Shown here one piece after another: positions 56,111 to 64,000 of a stretch of DNA of 64,000 nt (positions are counted from its first letter, which is position 1; every line of letters begins with the position of its first letter). The notes below the pieces were generated by a model, which saw nothing but the letters and a program-made list of their open reading frames with translations, was not told the origin of the DNA and did no database searches. The stretch lies in the NCBI RefSeq assembly GCF_003364315.1, contig NZ_NXLS01000002.1:186001-250000 (forward strand), read 5' to 3'. Made by a program: the position numbers and the translations under genes. This DNA comes from Helicobacter ganmani. Its GTDB lineage: Bacteria; Campylobacterota; Campylobacteria; Campylobacterales; Helicobacteraceae.

Positions 56111-57270
56111 TCTCTGCCCTTAATTTTATCTAGCCATTCCTTTAAAGTCTTTTCAAACCCCTTAGGTAACCACTTTACAAACTTCAAATCCTTATGAAGA
56201 TATTTTTGTTCTACAAAACCACCAAAATCGTGAGGATAAAGATAGTTTTTGTTAAATTGCACAATATTTTGCGGAATCGGCTCGTTGGGATTCTGCTCTA
56301 CATATTGCAATGCCTTATCAATGGCACAATAGGCACTATTGGATTTGGGCGAACTGCTAAGATAAATCACACATTGTGCTAAAAGAATCCTTGCCTCTGG
56401 ATAACCAATCTTTGCAACACTTTGCAAGGTAGAATTGGCTAAATTTAACGCATTTGGATTCGCATTTCCGATGTCCTCACTCGCCAAAATCACAAGACGG
56501 CGCGCAATAAACTCCGGATTCTCACCCCCCGCAATCAAACGTGCAAGATAATAAATCGCCGCATTCTCATCACTTCCGCGAATGCTTTTAATCATCGCAG
56601 AAATCAGATTATAATGCGTATCTAACTCACTCGTTCCACTTAAATTTGTTTTGCGGAAAGTTTCTAATAACTCCACATTTAAGGGCAAATCCGTGCTTAA
56701 AGCGCAATCCAACAGATTCAGCATTGCCCTTGCATCGCCACCACTTGTTTGAATTAAAAAATCTTGAATCTCTGTGCTTAATGCGTAAGGTTTTAAAATC
56801 TCCTCTAAATCCTTTTTCTCTAGGGGATAAAATTCAAAAACCATTGAACGTGAGCGAATCGCTTGAGTAAGTGCAAAATAGGGATTTTCTGTGGAAGCTC
56901 CCAAAATTAACGCTTGATAATTTTCCATAATGGGCAAAAGCATTTCTTGTTGGGTTTTGTTTAAACGATGCACTTCATCAATAAAAATCAATGGCTTTTG
57001 CAAGGCATTTTGATAATTTTTCAAAATTGCACGCAAATCCTCTGACTTGAAGTTTGTCGCATTTAGAGAATAAAAAGGAGAGTCTATTGCTCTAGCAATG
57101 AGAATCGCAGCACTCGTTTTGCCACTTCCGGGAGGTCCAAAGAAAAAGCTGTGTGGAATCTTACCGCTCAAAATAAGGCGCATTAAAGGAGCATTTCCTC
57201 CAAAAAGATGCGATTGTCCTACGAAATCTTGGAAACTTTTAGGTCTTTTATTGTATGCTAAATTTTTCAT
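56107..57270 (-). CDS. rarA: Replication-associated recombination protein RarA (MgsA)
   Basis: AAA+ ATPase that acts at stalled replication forks. The 387-residue product has the Walker A motif FGPPGSGKTSAAIL (near residue 45-58), Walker B LIFIDEVHRLNK, sensor 1 GASTENPYF, the Arg-finger region RSRSMVFEFYPL, and the C-terminal tetramer part (ASEDIGNANPNALNLA). The ATG at 57270 is preferred to a GTG two codons earlier. It leads rarA-magIII (ATGA overlap). Confidence 0.94.
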   Translation of the reverse strand: MKNLAYNKRPKSFQDFVGQSHLFGGNAPLMRLILSGKIPHSFFFGPPGSGKTSAAILIARAIDSPFYSLNATNFKSEDLRAILKNYQNALQKPLIFIDEVHRLNKTQQEMLLPIMENYQALILGASTENPYFALTQAIRSRSMVFEFYPLEKKDLEEILKPYALSTEIQDFLIQTSGGDARAMLNLLDCALSTDLPLNVELLETFRKTNLSGTSELDTHYNLISAMIKSIRGSDENAAIYYLARLIAGGENPEFIARRLVILASEDIGNANPNALNLANSTLQSVAKIGYPEARILLAQCVIYLSSSPKSNSAYCAIDKALQYVEQNPNEPIPQNIVQFNKNYLYPHDFGGFVEQKYLHKDLKFVKWLPKGFEKTLKEWLDKIKGRE

Positions 57271-57291
57271 TTTCACTCTTTAAGGAAAAAT

Positions 57292-57381
57292 ATGTCAAAG
57301 TTTGTTCCTTTGCTACTTGGGATTTTCGCCGCTTTTATGGTGCTTTTTATGATGTATGGTATAGGCAATCCTGTGTTTTAG
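57292..57381 (+). CDS. 29-residue hydrophobic small protein
   Basis: An ATG at 57292 has TAAGGA five bases upstream and opens 29 codons: MSKFVPLLLGIFAAFMVLFM, then MYGIGNPVF and TAG. It is one predicted membrane helix with a short basic start and polar end. It is divergent from rarA (21 bases between starts) and converges with the LOG gene. The good ribosome-binding site and compact placement argue for a real small gene, but I know no homolog. Confidence 0.5.
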   Translation: MSKFVPLLLGIFAAFMVLFMMYGIGNPVF

Positions 57382-57393
57382 CAGGATTCATCA

Positions 57394-58044
57394 TCAATTT
57401 TGATATTTTTTTAAAATCTTTAAAACCTTTTTGGGTTTGTTTGCAATTTGGATTAGTTCTAATTCCTTTTTTGAAATAACGCCCTCCTTTAACATTGTGC
57501 ATTTAAGCCATTGCATAAATCCCCTCCAATAATCTTTGCCATACAAAATAATCGGGATTCTCTTGTGCTTACCTGTCGCAATTAGCACCAAAACTTCGCT
57601 TAATTCATCTAAAGTGCCAAACCCTCCGACTGCCACAATGAATGCAGTAGAATTATAATTAAAAACGATCTTTCGGCTGAAAAAATTTTGAAATTTCAGC
57701 GGCACTTCCACATAAGGATTCATTTGCTGTTCGTGAGGAAGTTGGATATTCAAACCAATAGACACAACCGAATGATTTTTCAAGCTTGCGCTAGGGGACA
57801 TCAAACTTTGAGTTTTTTTGTATTGTATCAGCCCGCGATTCGCCGCTTCCATAATCCCAGGACCGCCCCCTGTCATAATAGAATAACCCTTTGCGCCAAG
57901 TTTCTGCGCTAACTTCATAATGGATTGATAAGCTTTACTCTCGCAACTCACACGCGCTCCTCCAAAAATCGTAACAATATTATCTAAATTTTCTAAAGTC
58001 TTTAATCCCTCTTTAATCTCTGCTTTTAATGCACTTAAATCCAT
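57394..58044 (-). CDS. LOG-family protein (TIGR00730 type)
   Basis: The 216-residue Rossmann-fold protein has the family motif in SIMTGGGPGIMEAANRG and the second signature VGGFGTLDELSEVLVL. LOG enzymes release cytokinin-type bases or nucleotides by phosphoribohydrolase action; they are often mislabelled lysine decarboxylase. The N-terminal IVTIFGGARVSCESKAYQS agrees. It reads towards the small gene and lies 50 bases after tRNA-Arg on the same strand. Confidence 0.9.
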   Translation of the reverse strand: MDLSALKAEIKEGLKTLENLDNIVTIFGGARVSCESKAYQSIMKLAQKLGAKGYSIMTGGGPGIMEAANRGLIQYKKTQSLMSPSASLKNHSVVSIGLNIQLPHEQQMNPYVEVPLKFQNFFSRKIVFNYNSTAFIVAVGGFGTLDELSEVLVLIATGKHKRIPIILYGKDYWRGFMQWLKCTMLKEGVISKKELELIQIANKPKKVLKILKKYQN

Positions 58045-58094
58045 TTTTAGCCTTTTAAATTTGTTTGATTGATAAATGTTAAGAAAGTTCTATG

Positions 58095-58171
58095 TGGTAC
58101 GCTCAGAGGGAGTCGAACCCCCAACCCTCAGATCCGAAGTCTGATGCTCTATCCAATTGAGCTATGAACGC
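58095..58171 (-). tRNA. tRNA-Arg (anticodon TCG)
   Basis: Minus strand folds as a cloverleaf: acceptor GCGTTCA with TGAGCGT, D arm GCTC/GAGC, anticodon stem TCAGA/TCTGA with loop CTTCGGA (anticodon TCG, codon CGA), GTTCGACTC T-arm and encoded CCA. Confidence 0.93.
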
Positions 58172-58192
58172 ATTTTAAAATTTAAAATAAGG

Positions 58193-58198
58193 TATAAT
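58193..58198 (+). promoter_or_regulatory. Likely -10 element of znuA
   Basis: TATAAT in AAGGTATAATAATATC lies 42 bases before the znuA start, just after the tRNA on the other strand. The following AT-rich run (58203-58228) could hold a Zur or Fur site, but I cannot define one. Confidence 0.5.
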
Positions 58199-58239
58199 AA
58201 TATCTCAAAAAAATTTAATAATTACTAAAAGGAAAGACA

Positions 58240-59097
58240 ATGAAAAAGTTATTCTTGGCTTTGTTATGGATAAGTCAAATCATTTTTGCGCAAGAAGCAC
58301 GACAAATCATTGCAGTAAGCATTCCTATGCAACAAGAATTTGTGCAGAAAATGGCAGGGGAACAATACGAAGTATTTGCCTTAATAGAATCTGGAATCAA
58401 TCCCCACGACTTTGAGCCGAAGTTTTCAGATGTCAAAAAAGTAAATTCTGCTTTAGCTTATTTTGGTCTTGGAATGGAGTTTGAAGCTATTTGGCTAAAG
58501 CGATTCAAAGCACAAAACAAGGCGATGAAAATCTATGATAATAGTTCAGGAATCACAAAAATTAACTTTGCACATTCACACGAAAAACACAAGGGACATT
58601 CTCACAATGAGGGGGACACACACATTTGGCTCTCTACGCAAAACGCTAAACAAATTGCACAGAATATTTACGAGGCTTTAAAAGAATTAGACCCAAAGAC
58701 AGATTATTCAAAGGCTTATCAAGCCCTCCTTGCTGAAATCAATCAAACCGATATGCAATTAAGGCAAATCTTAAACACCTTAAAAGAACATCAGAAATTT
58801 GTTGTTTTTCACCCTATGCTTGGGTATTTTGCTAGAGATTATCACTTAGAGGAAATTGCGATTGAGATTGAGGGAAAAAGTCCAAAAATGCAAGAAATGA
58901 TAAGCGTCATAGAAACGATTAAAAACAATAATCTTAAAATCATTTTTGCCCAACCGGAATTTTCCACCAAAGCCGCAGAATTTATTGCCAAAGAAAGCGG
59001 TGCGCAACTTGGATTCTTTTCCCCTTTGCAAATCCCTTGGAGCAAGAATCTCTTAGACTTTGCTACTACATTAAAAGAAAATGCGCAAAAAGAATAG
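58240..59097 (+). CDS. znuA: Zinc/manganese ABC-transporter substrate-binding protein (ZnuA-like)
   Basis: Periplasmic cluster 9 binding protein. The 285-residue product has a signal peptide (1-18, FLALLWISQIIFA), metal-site residues in GINPHDFEPKFSDV (first His), a His-rich loop (HSHEKHKGHSHNEGDTHIW; loop and second His), FHPMLGYFARDY (third His) and IIFAQPEFSTKAAE. The His-rich loop favours zinc. Permease and ATPase genes (znuB, znuC) do not follow; downstream is a repeat and an XRE gene. The 175-base gap 59098-59272 holds the repeat at 59172-59210. Confidence 0.9.
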   Translation: MKKLFLALLWISQIIFAQEARQIIAVSIPMQQEFVQKMAGEQYEVFALIESGINPHDFEPKFSDVKKVNSALAYFGLGMEFEAIWLKRFKAQNKAMKIYDNSSGITKINFAHSHEKHKGHSHNEGDTHIWLSTQNAKQIAQNIYEALKELDPKTDYSKAYQALLAEINQTDMQLRQILNTLKEHQKFVVFHPMLGYFARDYHLEEIAIEIEGKSPKMQEMISVIETIKNNNLKIIFAQPEFSTKAAEFIAKESGAQLGFFSPLQIPWSKNLLDFATTLKENAQKE

Positions 59098-59171
59098 AAT
59101 CTCTTAGATTCTTATGTGTGCGCTTTTTAAAGATTCCACTTGCGCCCTTGTAAGAGATTCACTAAGTTTTC

Positions 59172-59210
59172 GTTATTGCGAGATTCCACAAGGAATCGCG
59201 GCAATCTACA
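59172..59210. repeat. Dispersed palindromic repeat, single unit
   Basis: GTTATTGCGA, inner hairpin GATTCC-ACAA-GGAATC, then GCGGCAATCTACAAT, between znuA and the XRE gene. The ends match the family at 21391, 37777, 43738 and 49748. Confidence 0.7.
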
Positions 59211-59272
59211 ATTCTAACATATTTATGATTCTATAATCTTATTCCTTGCAAGATTTTTGCTTAATTAAATAT

Positions 59273-59545
59273 TTATTTATTTTCGCTCTTTGATTCATGA
59301 AACGAAATTCCATCAAAAAACTCACAAATATCCACTTCTAAAACTTTAGCAATTTGCAAAAGATGTTCAATATTAAAATGCGCTCCTTTTAACCCAATTT
59401 CAGCAAAAGAAACAAGACTTACGGAATTGTGTCCTATGGCTAAAGAAAGTTTGAGCTGGGAATAATGATTTTTCTTCCTTATTTTTGCAACATTTGCGCC
59501 GATTTGTTTATAAATTTCTTTAATCTCTTCAGGCTCTAGTGGCAA
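59273..59545 (-). CDS. XRE-family DNA-binding protein
   Basis: The 90-residue product is mostly one helix-turn-helix domain of the Cro/C1 type (VAKIRKKNHYSQLKLSLAIG, SFAEIGLKGAHFNIEHLLQI, LEVDICEFF). It is divergent from the lipoprotein at 59585 with 39 bases between starts, so it may regulate that gene and itself. Such small regulators are also typical of mobile or antitoxin systems; no toxin is beside it. Confidence 0.85.
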   Translation of the reverse strand: MPLEPEEIKEIYKQIGANVAKIRKKNHYSQLKLSLAIGHNSVSLVSFAEIGLKGAHFNIEHLLQIAKVLEVDICEFFDGISFHESKSENK

Positions 59546-59584
59546 CTAAATCACCTTATCATAATAAGTCAAAAAGGAGGAAAG

Positions 59585-60145
59585 ATGAAAGTTTCATTTA
59601 GTTTTTGTTTGGTCAATTTACTTATATTCTTTTTTACAGGCTGTGGAATCAAAACACAAGAATATCATTCATCGGCAGACAATGTGATAGAATTAAAAAA
59701 ATATAGCACCAAGGTTGCAGTGGGAAATTTTAGTGCAAACAACGCAGGAGAAAGTCATATTTTATGCAGGTTAGCTGAAACGATTTCTACACCAAGCGGA
59801 GAGCCATTTTCAGAGTACATCAGAAAAGCTCTTATAGAAGAACTTAAAATAGCTGGGCTATATGATAAAAATTCTAATATTGTTATTATTGGCAACCTTA
59901 ATAATATCTATGGTAGCAGTGCATTGGCAAACGCTTATTGGGAATTTGATGTAACAATTTCGCAAGAAAATACTTCAAAAACTTTCAATATCCAATCCAA
60001 AACGAATTATCCATCTGCTTTTTTAGCTTTCACAGCTTGCACCAATATGGCTGCAACTTTGAATAAAGGCGTCAAAGAGTTGGTTAATAAAATCATTATA
60101 CATAAAGAATTTGCAGACATTATGCAAGATTATAAAAAACAATAA
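59585..60145 (+). CDS. Putative lipoprotein (186 residues)
   Basis: A perfect AGGAGG stands before the ATG. The product begins with a lipoprotein signal (LVNLLIFFFTGCG, Cys at about 20). The rest (KVAVGNFSANNAGESHILC, PFSEYIRKALIEELKIAGLY, IVIIGNLNNIYGSSALANAY) resembles the pattern of lipoproteins that bind or assemble in the outer membrane, but I recognise no named family. It is divergent from the XRE gene. Confidence 0.75.
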   Translation: MKVSFSFCLVNLLIFFFTGCGIKTQEYHSSADNVIELKKYSTKVAVGNFSANNAGESHILCRLAETISTPSGEPFSEYIRKALIEELKIAGLYDKNSNIVIIGNLNNIYGSSALANAYWEFDVTISQENTSKTFNIQSKTNYPSAFLAFTACTNMAATLNKGVKELVNKIIIHKEFADIMQDYKKQ

Positions 60146-60212
60146 CAACTAGGGAATAACTCTAAACTAACATAAAAGATAGATAAAAAAGGTTTGTAGT
60201 ACAAAAAATAGG

Positions 60213-60218
60213 TATAAT
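60213..60218 (+). promoter_or_regulatory. Likely -10 element
   Basis: TATAAT in AATAGGTATAATGATTTTG lies 190 bases before the possible start of the Mrr-like gene. It may drive that gene or a short transcript from about 60225 onward. Confidence 0.5.
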
Positions 60219-60224
60219 GATTTT

Positions 60225-60347
60225 GTGTCGCCATTCGTCGTACTTCTAAATACGAGCCAAGAAGATTTTGAAGCCACAAGATTGCATATTACACTAGAAA
60301 CTTACAGTAGCACGAATGTGTTAGATAAGAATGTCAAAGCAAAATGA
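60225..60347 (+). other. Short open frame between lipoprotein and Mrr-like gene
   Basis: A GTG at 60225 opens 40 codons (SPFVVLLNTSQEDFEATRLH, then ITLETYSSTNVLDKNVKAK) just after the TATAAT at 60213. No good ribosome-binding site. A 6-base hairpin GAGCC-TTAAATAT-GGCTC (60346-60363 region) follows. Could be a gene remnant, a leader peptide or a small RNA; nothing else is seen in 60146-60402. Confidence 0.25.
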
Positions 60348-60442
60348 GCCTTAAATATGGCTCAAGTAATTTAATTGAGTAAAATCAACCATAGGGCTTT
60401 TTATGTTGGGATACATTTTTATTTATTGTATTTTGTGTATTT

Positions 60443-61147
60443 TTGATTCGGTTTTTAAATGATATTGATAGCGAACGTAAGGAAAATGCTGACAATCCAA
60501 CCAAAGAACATAAAAGTCTTTTTCAAATTGCATTTAAAAGCACGTCTAATATCTTTAAAGATATTAATCAAGCTTGGGAAAATACCAATGATGCATTAGA
60601 AGCTGGTTTGAACGAAATTGAAGCCAGTTTAAATAATGCTAAAAATATTCAAGATAGTGGCAAAAATGAAAACAAACATACAAATCTTAACCAATATCAA
60701 GATTATATTGTTAAGGATTCCGAATATTCTAGCGACACTCAAGTAAAATACAAAACTCACAAAATTTCTAGCAAATCACGAAATAAACAAAAAGGGGATA
60801 AATACGAATTGCAGATCGGCAAATATTATCAAAAGAAGGGCTATAAGGTATATTTTAAAGGTATTAATGAGGGATTGTACGATGAAGGCATTGATTTAAT
60901 TGCTTACAGAGGTAAAGAGGCACTTTTAATTCAATGCAAAAATTGGGAGCATTCGCAAGTAAAACAAGGACATTTAAGGAAATTTTTAGGCGATTGCACT
61001 GCATATTTAAAGCAAAATCAAAAGATTTTTGCTAAAAAGAATATGCGCCGAGTGTTTGTAACGAGTTGTAAAAATATGAATTATGGAGTAAAGAAATTTA
61101 TTGTGGAAAATAATATAGAATATAAAGTTATCCCATATTTAGGCTAA
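60443..61147 (+). CDS. Mrr-like restriction endonuclease, second copy
   Basis: The C-terminal nuclease domain (last about 138 residues) is about three quarters identical by eye to the protein at 15541-16083 and keeps EGIDLIAYRGKEALLIQCKN. The N-terminal region differs: a longer linker rich in Asn and Glu. As read, the only start in frame is a TTG at 60443 that skips a membrane helix. An ATG at 60403 opens MLGYIFIYCILCIF in another frame; one more T in the T5 run at 60440-60444 would join it to the rest and restore the anchor. It is therefore either frameshifted or starts at TTG as a soluble form. Confidence 0.75.
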   Translation: MIRFLNDIDSERKENADNPTKEHKSLFQIAFKSTSNIFKDINQAWENTNDALEAGLNEIEASLNNAKNIQDSGKNENKHTNLNQYQDYIVKDSEYSSDTQVKYKTHKISSKSRNKQKGDKYELQIGKYYQKKGYKVYFKGINEGLYDEGIDLIAYRGKEALLIQCKNWEHSQVKQGHLRKFLGDCTAYLKQNQKIFAKKNMRRVFVTSCKNMNYGVKKFIVENNIEYKVIPYLG

Positions 61148-61216
61148 GGAATAACTATAAATCTACAATGCATTTGTAGCTCACTAAGCACTCTCCCACA
61201 AAGCGTAAATCTGTAA

Positions 61217-61239
61217 TGGAATCGCAAAAAGCGATTCCA
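61217..61239. terminator. Perfect hairpin between converging genes
   Basis: TGGAATCGC, AAAAA loop, GCGATTCCA: a 9-base-pair stem three bases past the trpB stop, between the converging Mrr-like and trpB genes. The run of T expected on either side is short, so a terminator is likely but not certain; it also shares the GGAATC/GATTCC arms of the dispersed repeats. Confidence 0.5.
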
Positions 61240-61241
61240 CC

Positions 61242-62444
61242 TCACTCCCCATAGCCGAAATTTTCTACAACGAAATCTATGTCTTTATCTCCACGACCGC
61301 TTAGATTGACGAGTATTTTTTGTCCCTTTAAATTCGGAGCAACTTTGAGAGCATAAGCCAATGCGTGGCTAGATTCAATTGCGGGAATAATTCCCTCATT
61401 TTTACTCAATACAAAAAACGCTTCGATTGCCTCTTTGTCGCTAATCGTTGCGACTTTTGTGCGCCCAATGCTATGCAAATAGGCGTGTTCTGGTCCCACG
61501 CTTGGATAATCCAATCCGCTTGCCACACTATACACAGGCGCAGCCTCACCCTTAGAATCCTTTAGCATTATGGAATTAAACCCGTGCATCACTCCCTCAC
61601 TCCCATAGCTCAAAGACGCAGCGTGCTGCCCTAACGCATTTCCCTTGCCCAAAGGCTCAACCCCTACAAGCTCTACGGCATCTTCAATAAATCCGCTAAA
61701 AATTCCCATAGCATTGCTCCCACCTCCTACACAGGCGCACACAATATCAGGCAATTCTCCTGTCATTTCTAAAAACTGCTCCCGCGATTCCACGCCCACA
61801 ATGGCTTGAAAATCTCGCACCATTTTTGGAAAGGGGTGCGGACCTACGACAGAGCCGATTGCATACATTGTATTTTTGGGGTCTTTCAAATAGGATTCAA
61901 AGGCGGAATCCACAGCTTCCTTAAGCGTCTTAGCTCCAAAAGTAACAGGAATCACTTTCGCGCCTAAGACTTTCATGCGCACGACATTAGGGTGTTCTTT
62001 AGCAATATCCACCTCTCCCATATGGATTTCACATTCCAATCCAAAATAAGCGGCTGCAGTTGCGATTGCAACACCATGCTGCCCTGCTCCTGTCTCGGCA
62101 ATTAGCTTCTTTTTACCCATAAATTTTGCCAAAAGTGCCTCACCCATACAATGATTGAGCTTGTGCGCTCCTGTGTGATTTAAATCCTCACGCTTTAGAT
62201 AAATCCCAGCTCCGCCATATTTCTTAGTTAAATTATGCGCGAAATAAATCGGCGTTGGACGCCCTTGAAAAGTCTCCCGAATCTTTCTTAATTCCGCAAT
62301 AAAATCACTATTTTGCGCAATGAGATTATAAGCTGTATTGATTTCTTCCATTGCGCTTTTAATAGAATCTGGCACAAAACTGCCACCAAACTTTCCAAAG
62401 AACCCAAACTCATCTGGAAACTGCTTCAAATAAGGTTTGTTCAT
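61242..62444 (-). CDS. trpB: Tryptophan synthase beta subunit
   Basis: It joins indole and serine to make tryptophan. The 400-residue product has the TrpB1-type start [36 protein letters not shown], the Schiff-base lysine in [14 protein letters not shown], the phosphate loop [14 protein letters not shown] and [10 protein letters not shown] near the end. The ATG at 62444 has AGGA upstream. No trpA or other trp gene flanks it, so it stands alone here. Confidence 0.96.
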   Translation of the reverse strand: MNKPYLKQFPDEFGFFGKFGGSFVPDSIKSAMEEINTAYNLIAQNSDFIAELRKIRETFQGRPTPIYFAHNLTKKYGGAGIYLKREDLNHTGAHKLNHCMGEALLAKFMGKKKLIAETGAGQHGVAIATAAAYFGLECEIHMGEVDIAKEHPNVVRMKVLGAKVIPVTFGAKTLKEAVDSAFESYLKDPKNTMYAIGSVVGPHPFPKMVRDFQAIVGVESREQFLEMTGELPDIVCACVGGGSNAMGIFSGFIEDAVELVGVEPLGKGNALGQHAASLSYGSEGVMHGFNSIMLKDSKGEAAPVYSVASGLDYPSVGPEHAYLHSIGRTKVATISDKEAIEAFFVLSKNEGIIPAIESSHALAYALKVAPNLKGQKILVNLSGRGDKDIDFVVENFGYGE

Positions 62445-62483
62445 CAAATATCCTTTATCAAAAAATTACATAAAAACTTTCAA

Positions 62484-63317
62484 TCAAACTGAACGCCGAA
62501 TCGTGAGCTTCATCATCCACGCACTACACCAACCAAACAATACTAAGGCATAAAACGCTTTACGCACTTCAAAATAAGATTCGCTATCTACAAAACTATA
62601 AGAAGAAATCATAATCACTATACATATAATAAGGAGCAAAAATAAATTAAATATTTCATAAGAATCAATATTTCTTTTAATGCACAAATATAACACCAAT
62701 CCAATTCCCACACATAATAACATTAAATCAAAATAACCCAAGATTCCACTTTTAAAAAAAGGTGAAATAGAGAATCCAAACAAAACGCCTAGCATTACAT
62801 TAAAACTTGGTTGTATGAGCTGCAAGAGTTTGCCAAAATTTGTGCTTTTATTAAAAGAAAAATTAAAAATATAAAAAATTGCTGGAAAAATCACAAAAAA
62901 TATATAACAGATATAATCTACAAACATTTGATAAATCGTTTTAGAAAAAACATTTTCTTGAGTTAATCTTAAAGAATCTTCAAAAGAAAAAGGCTCAAAA
63001 TATGTTCTACGCATTACAAAAAGTTCATAATAAAGCAAAAATGCAAACACACACAATGCACAACCAATCATCAAACTATATAACTTCGGTAAATGACTAG
63101 AATAAATACGCACAATATTAAAAAGGCTCACTATTACACCACAAGCAAGCAGAATCGCACTAATGCTAAAATATACGCCAAAAGGTTGTGTTGTAAGCCG
63201 AAACATATGTTTAAAATCTGGAGTAAAACTTGTTAAAACTAACATCAAAATCGTAAAAAGCGCTAGAACAAAATATAAAGAAGAAAATACTAAATGAGGA
63301 ATCGTAATTTTTGCCAT
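62484..63317 (-). CDS. Multi-helix membrane protein of unknown function
   Basis: The 277-residue product has about eight membrane helices (for example YFVLALFTILMLVLTSF, VYFSISAILLACGVIVSL, LMIGCALCVFAFLLYYEL) with a soluble loop around residues 110-130. I recognise no family. It lies 9 bases after the amidase gene on the same strand, which suggests a wall or envelope link only by position. Confidence 0.6.
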   Translation of the reverse strand: MAKITIPHLVFSSLYFVLALFTILMLVLTSFTPDFKHMFRLTTQPFGVYFSISAILLACGVIVSLFNIVRIYSSHLPKLYSLMIGCALCVFAFLLYYELFVMRRTYFEPFSFEDSLRLTQENVFSKTIYQMFVDYICYIFFVIFPAIFYIFNFSFNKSTNFGKLLQLIQPSFNVMLGVLFGFSISPFFKSGILGYFDLMLLCVGIGLVLYLCIKRNIDSYEIFNLFLLLIICIVIMISSYSFVDSESYFEVRKAFYALVLFGWCSAWMMKLTIRRSV

Positions 63318-63326
63318 TATTAACCT

Positions 63327-64000
63327 TTAGGGATTTTTTTGAAAATAGCCATCTACGCCATCAGCAATGCCTTTGGCAATCGTTTTTTGAAAAGCGGTTT
63401 GATTCAGTCTTTTACCTTCTTTGGGGTGTGTAATATAGCCTACTTCAAGCAAAACAGAAGGCATAATCGCCCCCACAAGCACCCAAAAGGGTCCCTCACG
63501 CACACCACCATCTAGGGTTGCGTACTTAGGGCGCAAAGACTGCAACATACCATACTGAATATCAATAGCTAGACGATTAGAAGCCACAATGCGTTGCGTA
63601 TTTAAGGTATTTAAAAAAGACTGCTTAGAAAAATAATTCATTCCCTCTGTATCGTCTTTATTTTCTAATGCAGCAACTTTTTTAGCACGCTCACTCCTAG
63701 CAGTGGATAAAAAATAACTTTCAACTCCCTCAAATTTTGCCTTATTCTCCGAAATTGCATTAGCGTGGATTGAAATAAACAAATCGGCATTTTTATTGTT
63801 GGCAAAATTTGTGCGCTGCCGCAACCCAATAAATACATCTTTATCGCGCGTCATATAAGTTTTATAACCGCGTTTTTTCAACTCATCACGCAAATATTTA
63901 CCGATATTCAACACAATTTTTTTCTCACACACTCTATCTACGCCCATTGCTCCACAATCTTTACCTCCGTGTCCTGGGTCAATCACAATGGTTTTGTTTA
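63327..64000 (-). CDS. N-acetylmuramoyl-L-alanine amidase, AmiA/AmiC type (5' end outside window)
   Basis: Zinc amidase that cuts the link between MurNAc and the peptide stem in the periplasm. The visible C-terminal catalytic domain starts TIVIDPGHGGKDCGAMG (first zinc His), continues YMTRDKDVFIGLRQRTNFAN, SIHANA (second His), and VLLEVGYITHPKEGKRL with the catalytic Glu. The N-terminus, which would hold signal peptide and targeting domain, is beyond the window edge. Confidence 0.93.
   Translation of the reverse strand, partial: NKTIVIDPGHGGKDCGAMGVDRVCEKKIVLNIGKYLRDELKKRGYKTYMTRDKDVFIGLRQRTNFANNKNADLFISIHANAISENKAKFEGVESYFLSTARSERAKKVAALENKDDTEGMNYFSKQSFLNTLNTQRIVASNRLAIDIQYGMLQSLRPKYATLDGGVREGPFWVLVGAIMPSVLLEVGYITHPKEGKRLNQTAFQKTIAKGIADGVDGYFQKNP

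Overview
The window looks like the chromosome of an enterohepatic Helicobacter, or a close relative in the Campylobacterota. It is AT-rich. Its gene neighbourhoods are, from memory, those of that group: gmk / poly-acidic protein / nucT, guaB-gatA, coaE-speE, SPFH protein-ilvE, and rpmE-rsmI-rlmB-RodZ-like-aminotransferase. It also has hisIE, ilvD, ilvE and trpB, which fits an enterohepatic species better than H. pylori (which lacks histidine synthesis). Three long C/G homopolymers of 11-12 bases are typical contingency tracts of this group.

Layout: 1-7.6 kb holds the start of carB, gmk, an acidic pseudo-receiver protein, nuclease NucT, a PilM/PilN/PilO-like triad, a TauE/DsbD-like membrane protein and cysS. 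7.7-16.1 kb is a defence island: one tightly packed type III restriction-modification operon (mod, an unknown 310-residue gene, a RhuM N-terminal fragment, a full RhuM, and res with a one-base frameshift) plus a membrane-anchored Mrr-like nuclease whose paralog lies at 60.4-61.1 kb. 16.1-18.5 kb has carboxynorspermidine dehydrogenase with a large insertion, and sodB. 18.5-21.2 kb is a heavily decayed pair of secreted-protein genes with an EF-hand-like loop, followed by a large palindromic repeat.

21.5-34 kb is mainly housekeeping: hisS, rpmE, two rRNA methyltransferases, a RodZ-like protein, an aminotransferase, a purine permease, a CcoI-type copper ATPase, a P-loop kinase gene that is out of frame at a C11 tract, and ilvD. 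34-44 kb has guaB, gatA, a surface-carbohydrate-type gene with both a frameshift and a G12 tract, pdxA, a DUF2393-like protein, hisIE, an SPFH protein and ilvE. 43.8-49.6 kb is a CmeABC-type multidrug efflux operon with a palindromic operator candidate upstream of cmeA. 49.8-58.2 kb holds an unknown coiled-coil gene, three tRNAs, coaE-speE, a META-domain lipoprotein, a SurA-like chaperone, pepD, magIII-rarA, a 29-codon membrane peptide gene and a LOG-family protein. 58.2-64 kb has znuA, an XRE regulator, a lipoprotein, the second Mrr-like nuclease, a lone trpB, a membrane protein and the start-truncated amidase.

The most interesting material is the type III island with its unknown passenger genes, the switchable kinase, the shared context of the C tracts, and a family of dispersed palindromic repeats whose ends are conserved while the inner hairpin changes. 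Locus-level comparisons to H. pylori and C. jejuni are from memory; no database search was run.
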